NCBI GenBank assembly: GCA_035578905.1
Contig: JAQJVL010000304.1
Coordinates: 306,501-370,500 of the forward strand
Source: Stictocephala bisonia
Lineage: Eukaryota > Arthropoda > Insecta > Hemiptera > Membracidae
DNA: 64,000 nt
Direction of reading: 5' to 3'
Of the stretch, positions 1 to 17,574 are shown one piece after another (positions within the stretch are counted from its first letter, which is position 1; each line of letters starts with the position of its first letter). The position numbers and the translations under genes were made by a program. Below the pieces are notes generated by a model. It worked only from the letters and a program-made list of their open reading frames with translations, was not told the origin of the DNA and did not search any database.

Positions 1-149
1 ATATAAGTGTCACTATTAAAAAAAATTAAAATTGGACTACAAAGTTCTTTATAAATTTTAACGATGGAGTCTATTGTCTACATTACATTGTTGAATGATG
101 TTACTAACAACTAGTACCCATTATAATTATTCATTTTATTCACAATGTA

Positions 150-300
150 TTATGAATAATACGCTTATCGTCAATATATAGGCGAATATGAGGGGCGCAT
201 GAGTGTGATGAGGTATATTAAAGAGTGTAGTCATTATTACTAATTAAGGTCGACTGTTCCTCAGAAATATTTATTTATTAGTAGACCAAAATACAGGACA
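150..300 (-). repeat. SINE family 1 body fragment (no tRNA-like head)
   Basis: This stretch matches 44733-44880 in the same orientation: both contain 'gggcgaatatg' or a close variant, 'gagtgtgatgag', 'tgtagtcattgtta' or a variant, and 'gactgttcctcagaaa' or a variant. The other copy continues into a tRNA-like head on the minus strand, which this one lacks, so it is read as a truncated minus-strand SINE copy. The rest of 1-640 holds AT-rich sequence with nothing else recognised apart from the fragment at 405-465. Confidence 0.6.
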
Positions 301-404
301 ACTAATAGACCCACATCTTTACGTGAAATCTGAACTTTAATATTTAGTCTTTTGAAGAGAAGCTATAAATAACTTAAATCCCATTAATGAAATGAAATGA
401 AAAA

Positions 405-465
405 TTACTTTATTTGGAGGTGAAGTTAGGACTATAGAGTCCTCTCTACAACTTAACCTCAGATT
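405..465. repeat. Fragment of SINE family 2 body
   Basis: The segment with 'ggtgaagttagg', 'gtcctctcta' and 'acttaacctc' resembles the more complete copies at 25712-25900, 27400-27635 and 36885-37075. Only about 60 bp are recognisable here. Confidence 0.5.
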
Positions 466-639
466 AAGAAATACAATTTGAAATAGATAACTTAAAATAA
501 TATTAAACTTTAGGCAATGCAATATAAAACTATTTTATATGGAAACAAACAAAAATTAAAAGTTGACCTATTGTAATAAAGCTAATCTTTACAAATGAAA
601 TTGGAACTAACTATTTAAAATATAATATTAAAAAATCAA

Positions 640-1440
640 AAGAAAGAAAGAAAAAACGCTTTAATCACCCATTCATACTTCACTCACACCTCACATAGCC
701 CACGCAAACCGCGCAAACCGCTCACCGCCATTACAGATCCTGTATTAAAGGACCCTTAACTTCCACCCCAAAACGAGGGTAAACTTCGATTATTTTGACG
801 ACGTCAGGGAGCGTATTCCAAAGACGACAAGCTGTTACAGTGAAAGATTTGTTATATAAAGTAGTTCGATGTACAGTGATTGTATAATATTGATGCTCCC
901 TGACGAGTATTTCTAGAACTTATTTCGTTCATGAACTTATTTTGTTTTCAAAATCTTGTAAATGAGTAGTAGTAAATAATACTCACGAAGCTGTTTAAGC
1001 TTCAGAATAGACCGTTGATTGATGAATGGCGTAACGTGATCATAACACCGTAGATTGAAAATACATTTTATACAGTAGTTCTGCGCTGGTTAAAGCTTGT
1101 CTGAGAACTTAACAGTGATGTAACTAGTTACGATGTCACAATAATTAAAATGAGGCAAAACAAGTGTCTTGACCAGGAACACCTTAACGTTAAATGGAAA
1201 AAAAGTTCCATAACGTTTCAAGCAGTTAATGCCAGCAAACACTCGATTGCACGTAGTCGTAATTTGACCAATGAAATTCAAAGTCCTACTCATGACAAGA
1301 CCAAGATCCTTTACTTTGTTACAATAATCTAAAGTAGAGTTATGTAGTTGAAGATTAGGATATGTGTCAGTATTAACTTTAGAAATTATATGCAGATGAC
1401 CTGCAAATCTCTCAACACTTTGCAATTAATACAGCTTTTT
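640..1440 (-). pseudogene. Non-LTR retrotransposon fragment, C-terminal end of reverse transcriptase ORF
   Basis: Read on the minus strand, 1425-1090 gives an open stretch with hallmarks of the C-terminal part of Jockey/CR1-type LINE reverse transcriptases: VKDLGLVMSRTLNF, CNRVFAGINCLKR, FPFNVKVFLVKTLVLPHFNYCD. After a stop the homology continues in the same frame (AQNYCIKCIFNLRCYDHVTP, then LREYYLLL), and a further segment near 900-780 reads TVTACRLWNTLPDVVK, the usual terminal RLWN-LP motif. The 3' end is near 640, with a simple ctttcttt-like tail on the minus strand. It is 5' truncated and carries stops and frameshifts, so it is dead. The subfamily is not resolved. The family call is by motif recognition. 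Confidence 0.85.
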
Positions 1441-2632
1441 AACTAAGAGATAGAACAAAGTGAATTTATTATTTGATAATTTTTAGAGCAAAGTTACACA
1501 CTTATCCACTGTTCAACTCAATATTATTAACGATTTCTGTACACAATTGTTAAAATTTATCAAGTACTATGATTTAAAATACGCTAGATGAGCTTCTGGA
1601 CGTGTAATTCCATTTAAGACATGCACTACTGTTCTATGAAGCGTATCGGTATTATAAATACTTCTTATGTATATAATATATATTACCTGTTCCATTAACC
1701 GTGGACACATAATTTATTATTTGCAACTCATTAAGGCGTTACTAGACCTTATAACTACTTCAACATGCCCACTCACTTACGTATACCACCTTATAATACG
1801 CATACTAAGTTAATATGTATGATAGTTAATAACTAATATTATCAAATAATACATATGTTATATACAATAATACTGAAGTATATGCACAGAAATATATTAA
1901 AGAGTTAAATGCTATTAAAATTGTGTTTATTTTTTGCAGTCTTCTATATTCTAATCATATAAACATAATTTTTGATCTTATTTGTATATCACTTTGGGCT
2001 GAAAAAGAATATTATATAAGCAATGCTTTAGAAGTAATGTAATTGTTATCAAGACTATCTTATTATTTACTGATTTTTCAGTATTTGCTTTGCAAAACTG
2101 TTTTATAACAGGCACATATTTATCAAGAACCATATACGAAATAGAAAATTTTAATTTTTTTTTAATAGTTAATTTCAAGGTTCTAGATACAATAGATTTT
2201 TAAATGGAAATTATCAAGAATAAAATAAAAACAATAAGATCTTTTAGGATATTTACGACCTAAACACAAACTGCTAGTTTATTTTTACTAATACTGTTAT
2301 GTATATTACGTTTAAAACAACGACATAATATCATATCATATTTTAAATGAACTTATAAATACAATTCTGGGCAAATTAGTAATATTTTTGATTCAAGTAG
2401 GGCTCACAATTAAAATATGTTAACTATTAACCTGTTAGCCTCGGCATATTTGTCGATACAAAATCATACACTGGGAGTAGTGCAAAAACATTGTGGTGTA
2501 ATAAATGCTAGCTTTATTACATTTTTAACAATTCCTTTCACATACAAAATATCCTTTTGGTTATTGTTTTCTTTATAAAAGAAACTGTTATGTTTTAATA
2601 GTTACTTAAAATTATAGTAGGCCCTATATACA

Positions 2633-2635
<3 letters not shown>
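1441..2635. other. AT-rich stretch with no recognised feature
   Basis: Only short, stop-rich reading frames on both strands and AT-rich low-complexity sequence are seen. The 66-codon minus-strand frame at 1978-2178 has no recognisable motif. Confidence 0.5.

Positions 2636-2719
<84 letters not shown>
2636..2719. repeat. (AT)n microsatellite
   Basis: About 42 uninterrupted TA units. It is followed by unremarkable AT-rich sequence to about 3212. Confidence 0.97.
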
Positions 2720-2720
<1 letters not shown>

Positions 2721-3212
2721 GTATACTATTCAACAAACAATTATTTAATCTTACTTAAATGAAAACATTATTTCATATTTATTGAATAGGATTGACAAAA
2801 TCTTTTCCACTAAATTTTAATGATACAACGTAAATCTCTTCAACTAAGATTATTGTTTCCTTTGACAGTTCTATTTTTATTCAACGTAAATTAATTGATG
2901 AGCGATATGGAGAAAAAACATACACAATGTAACAATGTACCAAAAAATATACAGTATATACAATTATATTTTGAAGCTATTTTTATAATTATTTCATAAC
3001 ATTTTCCAGATAACACATTATACAAGAGTGCAAATAAAAGTAATAATTAACAGCTAATATACTGTATTTACCATTACAATTTAAGCGTCTTTTTAAAAAG
3101 AGAAATGTTAACGTTAAATTGTATACTGGAAAGTATTCAGTATTTTCAGCATTAATATGGACAACATTATTAATTTAATTATCCTTTTAAAATGGAATGT
3201 ATTAATAATAAG

Positions 3213-3776
3213 TGTGTACATAATTAAATATGTACGAACGTGTACATAATTATATATGTATGAACGTGTACGTAATTATACATGCACGAACTTGTACGTA
3301 ATTGTATATGTACGAACGTGTACGTAAATATATATGCACGAACGTGTAAGTAATTATACATGCATGAACTTGTACGTAATTGTATATGTACGAACGTGTA
3401 CGTAAATATATATGCACGAACGTGTATGTAATTATGTATGTACGAACGTGTACGTAATTATATATGCATGAACGTGTACGTAATTATGTATGTACGAACG
3501 TGTACGTAATTATATATGCACGAACGTGTATGTAATTATATATGTACGAACGTGTACGTAATTATATATGTATGAACGTGTACGTAATTATGTATGTACA
3601 AACGTGTATGTAATTATAAATGTACGAACGTGTACGTAATTATATATGCATGAACGTGTACGTAATTATATATGTACGAACGTGTACGTAATTATATATG
3701 TACGAACGTGTACGTAATTATATATGTACGACTGTGTACGTAATTATATATGTACGAACGTATATGTAATTATATA
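3213..3776. repeat. 26-bp minisatellite, about 21 copies
   Basis: Tandem units of 26 bp built around gaacgtgtacgtaattatat. The period is 26 bp from the first to the second gaacgtgta, and the spacing then repeats across the array. Units vary mainly at cg/tg/ca positions (tacg, tatg, gcacg), a pattern that transitions at CpG sites would give. Each unit holds tacgta, and most also hold tgtacg or tgcacg, so the array is rich in short palindromes. Confidence 0.95.
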
Positions 3777-5285
3777 GGTAATCTGAATCTAGCTTGCCCG
3801 TGTTACCTGGAGATTGGTGCTATTGCTTTAATTGATTTAAATATGTTTTACTGCATATTTTTTCCTTATTTTATTCATTATTTAACCTTTATAAGTTATC
3901 TAAATATAATAGAGGAGTATAATCTAATACTTACCATTGCATCAATATATATACTATTGTGGTGGTTATACAGATTCTATAAGTTTTATTAGTTATAACA
4001 ATGTTGGTTTTTGACATTAGTTTTCTTCTACATAGGACAACAAAAGGGGAGTGAAGCAGCTAAAAATGTTTGTCAGTTTGAGGTATTAAAAATAAAAATT
4101 CTTATGCAAGAAATAATATTTAAATTTAATTCAAAAATTAATAATTTGTATACAACCGACAAATAATAAATATTTTTAGAAGAGTGTATATAAGAATCAT
4201 AAAATGAAATACATTCCCAAAAAGTGCTACTAAATGATAAACTATGTATACAGCTGTATGATATCGAATGTTATATTGTTCACAATGTTTAATTCAACTA
4301 GATAGTTATTTATGTTGGAATAGTTTTGTGTAATATATATGTTTACATTTGTTGTTTGCATAATATTTAACAACATATGTTATTACTTCAAATACGTTGT
4401 CAAGGTAACAAAGAACAAATTATTCATCATACATTGGTTATTAAAAGTTGTTGGTTGAATGTATTTCTCTTTATCTTTTTACACAATTTAAGTCTTTTTA
4501 CTACAATTTAGTTAACAATCTATTCATAATTATTTACTAGTCATAAACTACTATCATGAACTCTTAGTGCCAATAACTTGTAGTGGCAAATTATCAAAAC
4601 ACATTTCATGTGGTACAAAAAGATAAAGTAATTTAATTAAGTATAGTGACTTTCAATACACAGAAAAAGTAGATGTATTACAAATTTAGAAGAAAATCTG
4701 TAACAACGGATTCATCGTAATTACTTATTACATAATATTAAAGTATCATTGGTCCGTTTGATTTATATTGTTTAAACAATTGTCCTAGTTACAAAATAAA
4801 TACATGTCTTATAAATTCGACTACAAAATCTCATATTCTGAATCCTAAATATATCATTATAAATTGAGAATTATTTTGATATTTCTAAAATAAATATAGT
4901 CGATTCGAGTAGTAATATCGATATAAATTGCACTTCACGTAACAACTGGCAGTCAGGTGCATTATTACTGAGATATGAGGCAATAAAAAGGGCCGTTATC
5001 ACCTCACACGAAGGGCATGTGTCACAGGTGATATGGCTGTGACAATAACCCTACTGCCGACCGTTATTCGTATACTAAGAAATATTTGTATTACCTTATG
5101 TTGCAGCATTGGACTTAAAACAACACAAATACATAGGGTGAGCAAATATATTCAACATTTAATACACTCTTTATAATTGATAATACTCATATGGACTTTT
5201 TGAAAGGTTCATAGATAACGGATAGTTTCTTAGGCATCTGTATGGCAAACATTATTGTTAAGTTGAGAGTTCCTGGATTAAAGGA

Positions 5286-5332
5286 GTATATATTATTTAT
5301 ACAGGATGTAGTTGTATAAATAATATATATAC
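5286..5332. repeat. Perfect-arm hairpin
   Basis: The arm gtatatattatttataca is followed by a loop of about 10 nt and its reverse complement, with two extra bases near the outer end. It lies in AT-rich DNA with no gene nearby, so a function is not implied. Confidence 0.7.
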
Positions 5333-5505
5333 AAAAACACTTCATATGGGTAGTGTTCCCTTGTATTTAGAGGGGATTAAAAATATGTGGTAATTTTTTC
5401 TAAATGGCTATTTTTTTCAATATGGCGTCAAAATCAACTTTTTTATAATGGAACACCCAATATTTTATCAAATTTTTTAGATAGTAATAATAATTTAAAG
5501 ACTTT

Positions 5506-5604
5506 GTTAGATACATTTTGTAAGAGTAAGAGTAACACATTTAGATTACTAAATGTATTTAGAGTAATACATTTAGTAAGAGACGAATTGTTAGATACAT
5601 TTTG
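5506..5604. repeat. Short local direct repeats
   Basis: The string ttgttagatacattttg occurs at 5506-5522 and again at 5588-5604. Between them are several variants of 'acatttag' and 'taagag'. It looks like slippage-born local repetition. Confidence 0.6.
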
Positions 5605-7856
5605 ATATACCAAACCGTATACGACTTAAATAGATCCAAATTAAGGTTATACTGTATAATACAGGTAGGCCTTACATTATAAGTGGCCTAGTAGACATTG
5701 TTAACTTAGCCATCAGTTATACACGTATGTATAATATCATAATATTGTTACAACATAAAGAGTTGCCAACCTATAAACAATTAAATCATTATTGTTCATT
5801 GTGCCAAACCTAACATTTTATTTATTTTATTCTATTTAAGTGCTACAAAAAAACTAATGTCTATTACATTATAACTCGTAAGTGAAAAATTCATTTTACT
5901 AAAAACAAAAAGAAATAGCAAGTTCTTGTTTATCAGATGCACCTCATAACACTGTTTTTTTTTTTCAGTTCTAGAAAAAAAAGTCTAATATTAACCTATT
6001 CTAACAGTCAACGAAGCGATGAAAATATAATTCATATGGAATTGCTTAAAAAAAGATATACATTCAATAAATATTATTATAACAAACAAATAGCTTTTAT
6101 TCATACATACAGTAAGTATATGAAACATGGAACTATATTAACAGAAAAATCTAATAACAAAATAAAAAAAGTAAAGATCTAAACATTTAGCAGTAACAAT
6201 GTGTAAATAAATATTTGAGCAAACAACAAGAAAATAAAGACAACAGTGATTGAAGAAAAATTAATTAGATAGGCCTACAGCTATTCTTAAACATTTCAAA
6301 AAAGTAAAAATGTAATGACTTATTTCATTTTATTGAAAACAATTTGATTGTTTTATTATTTTTTTAAGTCTTTAGCTATGGAATTTACAAACAATGAAGA
6401 ACTATACATGGTTGATATGAACTTTTTGAGTAACAGAAATTGTAATTAGTGTGTACCACTTATAAAAATAGGTATTTTAATATAAATGTAATGAAACGTA
6501 GGTATTTTAAAACTGTAAAACAATGGAAGTTTATTAATTTAGGTGGTAACTATGCAGTTTTCCTTTAACTAAAAATAAAATGTACTGTTTAAAAGTTGTT
6601 ATAATTTATTTACTTTATAAGAAGATATTGTTTCATATAACAGAAAACTCGTTTTTGCCGAAATACAGGAAATCACAATTTGTAATAAGAAATAGGAAAA
6701 TGCATTTTTGATGCAGAGTGTTTGGAACAGTGATAATTAATTGCTGGTAGACTAAAATGTTATAAGTTATGTGTTGTTTGTGTTCCAACAATGACATGAT
6801 TCGAACTAACAGGTGCTTATCGTAAACATAGTCTACTAACCCGCTTATAAAACAGACAGGTCTAAGCCTAGCTGTATTGTATGAAATCTCGTGTTCTATG
6901 TAAATGGTATATTGTTTTGTATATAAAAAATTACCCAATTGAAAAAAAGACTTTAAATTATTCTCAAAATCCAAAATCACCATAATATACTAGGTGTTCC
7001 TTTATAAAGTTTTACGTTGACTGACAATAATTTTCGGTGATTATTACAAAATGTTACTCAAGAAATTTGAATCCTTTTCAAAAACACGGGAATGTTTCCC
7101 GTTTAAAGAATGTTGTCAGCGTTATAGATCACTAGAGCCCACAGTTAATATAACACACTAAATAATTAAGTATAAAATTTGCTATTGAAAACAGTTCTTA
7201 GAGCAAACGTCAAGATTAGTGTTTGAAGAGAGTAATATTTATTCTTATTTTCAATTACTAAAGCGACAGCTTAACTCTTTAATTAGTACCCCAATAACTT
7301 CATTAATTGAAGAGCCATTCAGTATCTTGAATGACCCTACTTCATTCAATGTAAAGAAAAATTTTCAAGGCGATTTTTCTTGAAATAAACGTATTGAATT
7401 AGCACTCATTCATACAAATCACTGTCATAAAATTAAAATCCAACAATCACATTGTTGAGAATTTTCACACAATCAATTATATTTGGATTTACCAGTCTAT
7501 AAGACGAATAAGCAAATGATTTATAATTTAGAACTGTAAGTTGTAATTCTTTTAGAAAAATCAGATGATTATTAATGATCGCTTTCTAATCAGTTCAACC
7601 TGTTCATTATGATCAATAATGCTAGTAACAGATTTAAGTTTCAATATCAATGAGACTCAGGTAATATAACACATTATTGTAAAATAAAAAGTTACGTTTA
7701 TTGGACAACTTAAGATTTTATCAGCAGAGTAGCAATGGCCTAAAAATAATGCATAAATTTAAACGTTCTAGGAAATCAACTACTATTAATTTTCAACTTT
7801 AATCACCAATTCATGTGCTTACATGCCTGTGCGTAAAATGTATTCAACGAGGGAAG

Positions 7857-7945
7857 TATAGACCGTTAGCTCAGTTGGGGATTTGAACCTTGGACAATTC
7901 CCTGCGCAGTCCAAAGCCTTAGCCACTGAGCCACCACCCTGGGAA
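7857..7945 (-). repeat. tRNA-derived SINE head with an inverted box A at its far end
   Basis: On the minus strand the sequence reads ggtggctcagtggctaagg (an RNA polymerase III box A), then a long anticodon-arm-like stem (ttggac ... gtccaa), then ggttcaaatcc (box B). This is the internal promoter of tRNA-derived SINEs. It is not a functional tRNA gene: no proper acceptor stem closes around it. At 7865-7878 the plus strand carries a second box A-like string, ttagctcagttggg, directly abutting the inverted box B, so two tRNA-like pieces may be joined head to head. Confidence 0.7.
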
Positions 7946-12117
<4,172 letters not shown>

Positions 12118-12262
12118 ATAGAACTAACCCTACATTTATTCACTTAAACAGCTGAGTTCTTGGAGTAAAGTGTGCTGTAGAACCCCCAAGTGGTGTTGGA
12201 AGTCATTAGCTAATGAACGGCGAGACTCGTCAACCAGGTATGGCGTCATTAAGAGACCAGAC
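12118..12262. repeat. Single diverged unit of the 134-bp tandem repeat
   Basis: The parts cagctgagtt, ccaagtggtg, gaagtcattagctaatga and ctcgtcaacc occur in the same order and spacing as in the units of the array at 41215-42645. A related dimer is at 26505-26760. The unit is thus dispersed as well as tandem. Confidence 0.75.
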
Positions 12263-14689
12263 CATATTATTCTCCTCCTAATATTACAAAAAAGCTTTAC
12301 AGCACAATTACTTATAAAATATTTAGGGTACTTTAAACTAATAAGCCTATATTACCTAGGGATATAAATAAAAAAAGATTCACAGAATAAAAATATGAAA
12401 CAATACTTATGCTGTAGTACTTCTTTCTAAAAAAAAAGCGATATATTATAAATTAGTTAACGTTTGGTTTAAACTTAATTGGGAAGAAACAATTTTAATT
12501 ATTGGTAGCTATAACCTGAAAATTTTACATTTTATTTTATTATTAAATGATAAAAAGCATGAAATAATGAAAATTTGCTTATTACCCAATGTTATTTTAA
12601 GAAAATAGGTTTTAACGGTAATTCTTAATCTAGTCACTATGTGGAATCCATGGCCCTTGTATGGTTAGAATGTATATATGATGTATACCTTGATTCCTAA
12701 ATTATAATTATATAACTAATAGATTTCCTGAATGGTTTTCATTAATGAATAAATAAAAGTCGGTTATTATATTTTAGTAGTATTTACTAATGCAAGTATA
12801 AGATTTGGTAGCTGATTACATTTAACTTGTTAATGGCTTTCGGCTCAATCAATTATATAACAAATTATCCCAGTGATACGTTTATTTTACAACATATACG
12901 AAAATTATAGCTTCCAATTCTTTTACACGTAATTTTTTTGCAATTTCAATCACCTTCAATTTTCAACCAATTAAACTCAGTAATTTTGTAAAAACGCTTT
13001 GTAAGTAGCTTTTTATAAATATTGCTATAGAGCTATATGAGGATTCTAATCAAAAAAACTTTTTTAAGGCTCTTACATCTTGTTATGTACAATGTACAAT
13101 CAATCTCTTTGTAAAGGGATTCAGCTTAATTAGGCTTTGTACCTAGCTTCATATACACTGTGCTGTAAATTGCTATCACTCGATAATTTTGTAAAGGGGT
13201 TTATATCCATAATACTTTGTAAACACAAAAGAGGGCTTTACAAAGTTACCACTCAATAGTTTTGCATACGTGATTCATAAACAATAACCTTTCTAAACTT
13301 GCATGCTTTGGATTAAAACTCAACAGTTCCAAATTTAGAATATTTTATTGCATACAAGACAATTACAAAAATTGTATCTCAATAGTCAATGTCACTTTAA
13401 GTACATTATAATGGTAAGCCATCAGTCACTTTCAATTAAGCTACTTGCTAAACCTCTAATCTAATAATAGTCAGTACTAAATTAATCTAAACAAGATTTG
13501 TTTAAAAACCTAAATTCACTATATCTTTCTAGTTTCTCCATCTTTTGTATTTCAGTCACACTGCCACTTATATGAAACAGCGTTATATAACACCAACCAT
13601 AATCATTCTTCAAATAATTTTAAAATAAAATTCAATGGGCAATGTATGTACTTAAGTTTAAGGGTTCACTGCAGGTACATATTTTAACTAAGACTATGAG
13701 AAATCAAAAACTCTTTGATTTAAATTCGTTGACCTTGCTAAATTAACCTATAGGGGCCTTACTAAACTTACTTAAAGGATTAACAATATATTAAAACTAT
13801 TTCAACTACGTTGTGCAACTCAAATAAAATGATTGAGTCACACTGTGGAGATGACTCATTCATTATGTAAGTCTTTACTTAGACAACAACTGGGTTATAT
13901 TGTAATTGGTAATTCACTGGCAGAAATTGGTTTCCTTTCGTAAACAATTGACCCCCTAAATCAACAAACATTGAGATTTTCACCTCTATTGAGCAAACTT
14001 GAATGTCATTTAGGTTATTTACTAATTACTAAGAAACGTCTGTTTACTCATACAGTATATATTTTTGAGAAACTAATCAAATATATGAACTATATAGTTA
14101 AACAAATCTAAAAAAGTAATTTTATTTTACTTTTTATAAAATATTAATTACGTTGCCTTCACCTACGATGCAGATTTGTATATGACGTTTAAAACTCAAT
14201 GTACGTAATAGTATGTGAAAATGTCAAGGTACTAAATAAACTGTTGGAAAGCTCGTAAAAATATTCATAAATATATAATTATGTTACTATAATACGCTAT
14301 ATTGTAGGTATCTTATTAGAGAGAGTAATTAGTTTTCCGTAATCTTCTCTACCTACGGTTCTATAAACTCTCTAACAATAAAAATATACCCAAGCAATAA
14401 AATTAGGAATTCACAATTTAAAAACATTAAATACTGCACTTTGAAAACATTTTGATACTGAGAATATTTAATAATACCTTTTTAATAAAAATTACAAAGA
14501 TAATCTAAACAAATGTCTTAAATCAAATAAAATTTAAAAAATCCTTGGTTTTTTACAGCATAATGTACCCTGTGTAATAGCGTCATTAATTTACAGTTTA
14601 ATATAAAACCCTTCAAAAAAAAAATGCTATTAAAAACCACTAATGATGGCACTTCAAATATTCGTGTACACTGTACAAGATATGAGACA
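12263..14689. other. AT-rich stretch with no gene recognised
   Basis: No coding motif was seen. The string tttgtaaa or its complement recurs at least five times between 12990 and 13250, in both orientations, as a loose cluster of unknown meaning. Confidence 0.45.
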
Positions 14690-15360
14690 AAAGGTTAGTT
14701 TTGGATTTTCCCCGCTCACGCCACTTTCACATTTTATTGAGTTTGGCAGTTCGTTGAAGAGTCTAGGGCCGACAAACTGTAAATGTTTCTAGAAAAGAAA
14801 AAGAAAAATGCAGTTTTGTGAGGAGGAAGACTAAGGTTATTGTTCGGACGAAGATTATACTCGTGTTTTGGGAAATCTGTCAGAAAATTGTGGCTATTTT
14901 TATTGACGTACAAGAGAACACGGTGGCTGAAGACTCACGGAAAGGTTAGTAAATTGTATTCTTTGAAGAATTGTCATCAAGAAAAAGAATTTCGTTTTGT
15001 AAACATTGTTCTTAATGCCTTTCTTGAAGTTTAAATATAAATTTGGTCTTTGCGCATTCATGACCCCAAATTTCAATGGCATACTGTACAAGTTTATAAA
15101 TTAAACCATAATATGCACACAGTAATACCTCTTTGTTCATGAACGTGGCTAGATTTCTGAATGCGAAAATACCAGAACCTTATGTTTTACAGTCTGAGGA
15201 AATGTGTGTTTCAAAATGTAAATGTTTTGTTGTCTCACTAAAAATTACTTCTTGTTCGTTCAATAAAAATGATAAATGTTCTTTTACGGGAGAACTCCTA
15301 ATCGAAAACTTAATTACTTGAGTTTTACCGTCAATAACTTGCTAAACCGTCAATATTGCT
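14690..15360 (-). pseudogene. Second non-LTR retrotransposon fragment, reverse transcriptase C-terminus
   Basis: Minus-strand reading from about 15350 downwards gives, across frameshifts and a stop, the order expected for the C-terminal region of LINE reverse transcriptases: a segment ending SETTKHLHFETHIS, then CAYYGLIYKLVQYAIEIWG (the conserved Y-S-L-I ... Y-x-I-x-x-WG block), LRTMFTKRNSFS, FKEYNLLTFP, HEYNLRPNNNLSLP, and finally FVGPRLFNELPNSIK (the G-x-x-LFN-LP motif). Its motifs differ from the fragment at 640-1440, so it comes from a different LINE lineage. It is non-functional. The overlapping 62-64-codon frames on both strands are incidental. Confidence 0.85.
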
Positions 15361-16933
15361 GAAATGTGTAACCAATAAATGGTTTTATATCAGCTGTAAC
15401 TGGTCCACCTAATTGACGATTAAATTAATTAAATGTAATAAAGTACTAATTATTTTAATAAGGAAATGAATGCATTAATTAAAACAAATTAATAGTTCGG
15501 TAATTATAACAAATTAATAGCCAACAAATATAGAGAACTGGGTAGGCAGATTTATTCCATGGCAGTCTTCCGAGACGCCACAGTAAACAACATTCCAAAC
15601 ATTGCATTGGAGACAGCTATCGTTTTGCGTCTGGGAGTCAATATATCACAAAGGGACAGTCGAGCCCAAGATAAATAAAAGATATTGTTATTTGACAAAA
15701 GGACCACTAGAGGCAGCACTAATCAAGAGCACATGGACAGACCGGAAGTCTTACCCTGAACCCAGAGGCCTAGTTTCTAACGGACTGGCAAGGGACGCCA
15801 GCCAGCCTCTTTCATTTCAAGTCAGTCTAATGTAGAGTGCACACACGGTTTGTCACCGCGGGTGGTCAAAGTGACCTCGAACCCGAGAAATCGGTATGAA
15901 ATGTATTTATCGAATATGATTTAAATAACATTTTAAAGTCAATATTAAGATTTAAAGTCAACAGTTATACTATGTACAAGTTAGAATCGTCTTTATGTAA
16001 TTTAAATTGAAACTCAATACCACGTGGAACTTCAACATCAGATGAAAAAATTGAAGATAAATTTTAGTTTGTAAATTAGTTTAATCATGTTTCTAGAAAT
16101 CAGTAAAAAGTAATTAAATTCATTTGTTTGTGCCATTAATATTCATATATATATAAATTAAATATATAATAAATTAGCTTTTTCAATCTAGAGTCTTATT
16201 TATTGTAATTTACAGCCTCACCAATTTACTCATAAAAATAAAACGACCCTGAGATATCTAAATAAATTTAATTTGAGTAAGAATAACTAATTAATAAAAA
16301 ACTTACTCTAATGTAACTCATCAAGTAGGAGAGAGGTTACACAGCACAAAGACTAAAATGATACATTTAAGCTACTGGTATAATTTAATTTCAATGACTG
16401 AATTGGTATGGGTGTTTCTAATAACACCGACCAATTGTATGGTTTTCATTTGACAATCTATAAGCATTTTTAATTAACTATGAAATAACCTTTGAATTTT
16501 AGGTTAGTTTAAGGGTTGTATTGAATTTTTAATAAATAAGAATTAATGGTGTCAAATTTAAAATACACCCACCAATAATACACAAATAATAATTCCATAT
16601 TCTCATAACTTATTCCCTTCTTTTTTTATCAGACATATCAATCATTTAATGTGCGAAATAATATTTAATCATTTTTATATTAACTGGAAAATTTAACAAG
16701 CTGTATTTACTTTGAAAGTTAAATAACTGCTTGTTACATTAAGAACGGTGCATGTTGTAATAAAATACTGTCAACAAATTAAAACAGCTAAACGTATTCC
16801 AAAGAGGTTTTATATGGGATCAAAAGTGGCCTGCTTTCTTTATATAGCTCCAGTTAAATATAACTTCCCTACAAATCTGTGTGTATGAGGCTGGCCAGCC
16901 TTTTGGGTTATGTATTTAGTAAATAAGATTTAA
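15361..16933. other. Mostly AT-rich stretch with one less AT-rich island
   Basis: The segment 15540-15900 is clearly richer in G and C than its surroundings and includes a 77-codon plus-strand frame at 15602-15835, but I recognise no protein family in any frame. It may be part of an unidentified repeat. The remainder shows nothing. Confidence 0.45.
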
Positions 16934-16941
16934 AGAAAATA

Positions 16942-17574
16942 GTGAGTTTAAACACCCTTATAAGTAAATATGCTCTTAACAAGTCAATTTATTTTTCCAT
17001 TTCATAGAACATGCACGTTTATTGCTTTGAAGTACGAGAATTATTATTTTGAAGTGTTAAATTCGAATTTAAATATCATATAGTAATTAATTGTCATAGG
17101 ATATCGTTATTAAATTACGAAATTTATATCTCAAAGATAAACTAACGTTTCTCAACTTGATCAAATCAAACATATAAGTTTTCAACTTACTACAGTTACA
17201 TTGTTTGTAATTCATTCAGTTGTCACATAATAATTCTGATAATATATTTAATTCATAATCAAAAATATGTTTCCTTGTTTTTTCTGAATATCCTTATTTT
17301 ATATCATACTATGTAATGTATAATTAATTTCATTCGATTCAACTTCAAGATATCGTTTTTAATAATGTACAAATGTTTCTTTTATAATTAATAAATCCTT
17401 CCCTTACTCTATTTTAACATTAAAATAAAATTAAAATCTTATTAGATTTATATTAATACCATCCCCACACTATCATGTTACCATATGTAATTAATTAAAT
17501 ATGTTTACTTCAAGAAATGATAATTATTTATTTAAAAAAATCATATTATATGCATATTTTAATAAACTAGTCAT
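16942..17574 (+). repeat. Left inverted terminal repeat of the Mutator-like element
   Basis: It pairs in reverse complement with 21689-22265. Matching landmarks, read inward, include aaacacccttataag, tccatttcat, aacatgcacgtttattgct, ctcaaagataaacta, atatgtttccttg, ttcgattcaacttca and taataaactagtca. The left arm carries small insertions relative to the right one (near 17190 and 17520). Confidence 0.85.

Larger units (their letters stand above)
3777..7856. other. Gene-poor AT-rich stretch
   Basis: No gene was recognised. The minus-strand frame at 6633-6983 (116 codons) is long for such AT-rich DNA but has no known motif, no splice context and a composition like its surroundings. The 80-codon (3750-3992) and 81-codon (5937-6182) plus-strand frames are also unrecognised. 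At 4900-5080 sequence complexity is higher, without a match I know. A hairpin lies at 5286-5332. Confidence 0.5.

Noticed and set aside
6633..6983. 116-codon minus-strand frame as a gene
   Set aside because: No motif, no splice or start context, and a composition like the surrounding non-coding DNA.
7857..7945. A functional tRNA gene
   Set aside because: Box A and box B are present, but no complete cloverleaf with an acceptor stem can be drawn; a SINE head explains it better.
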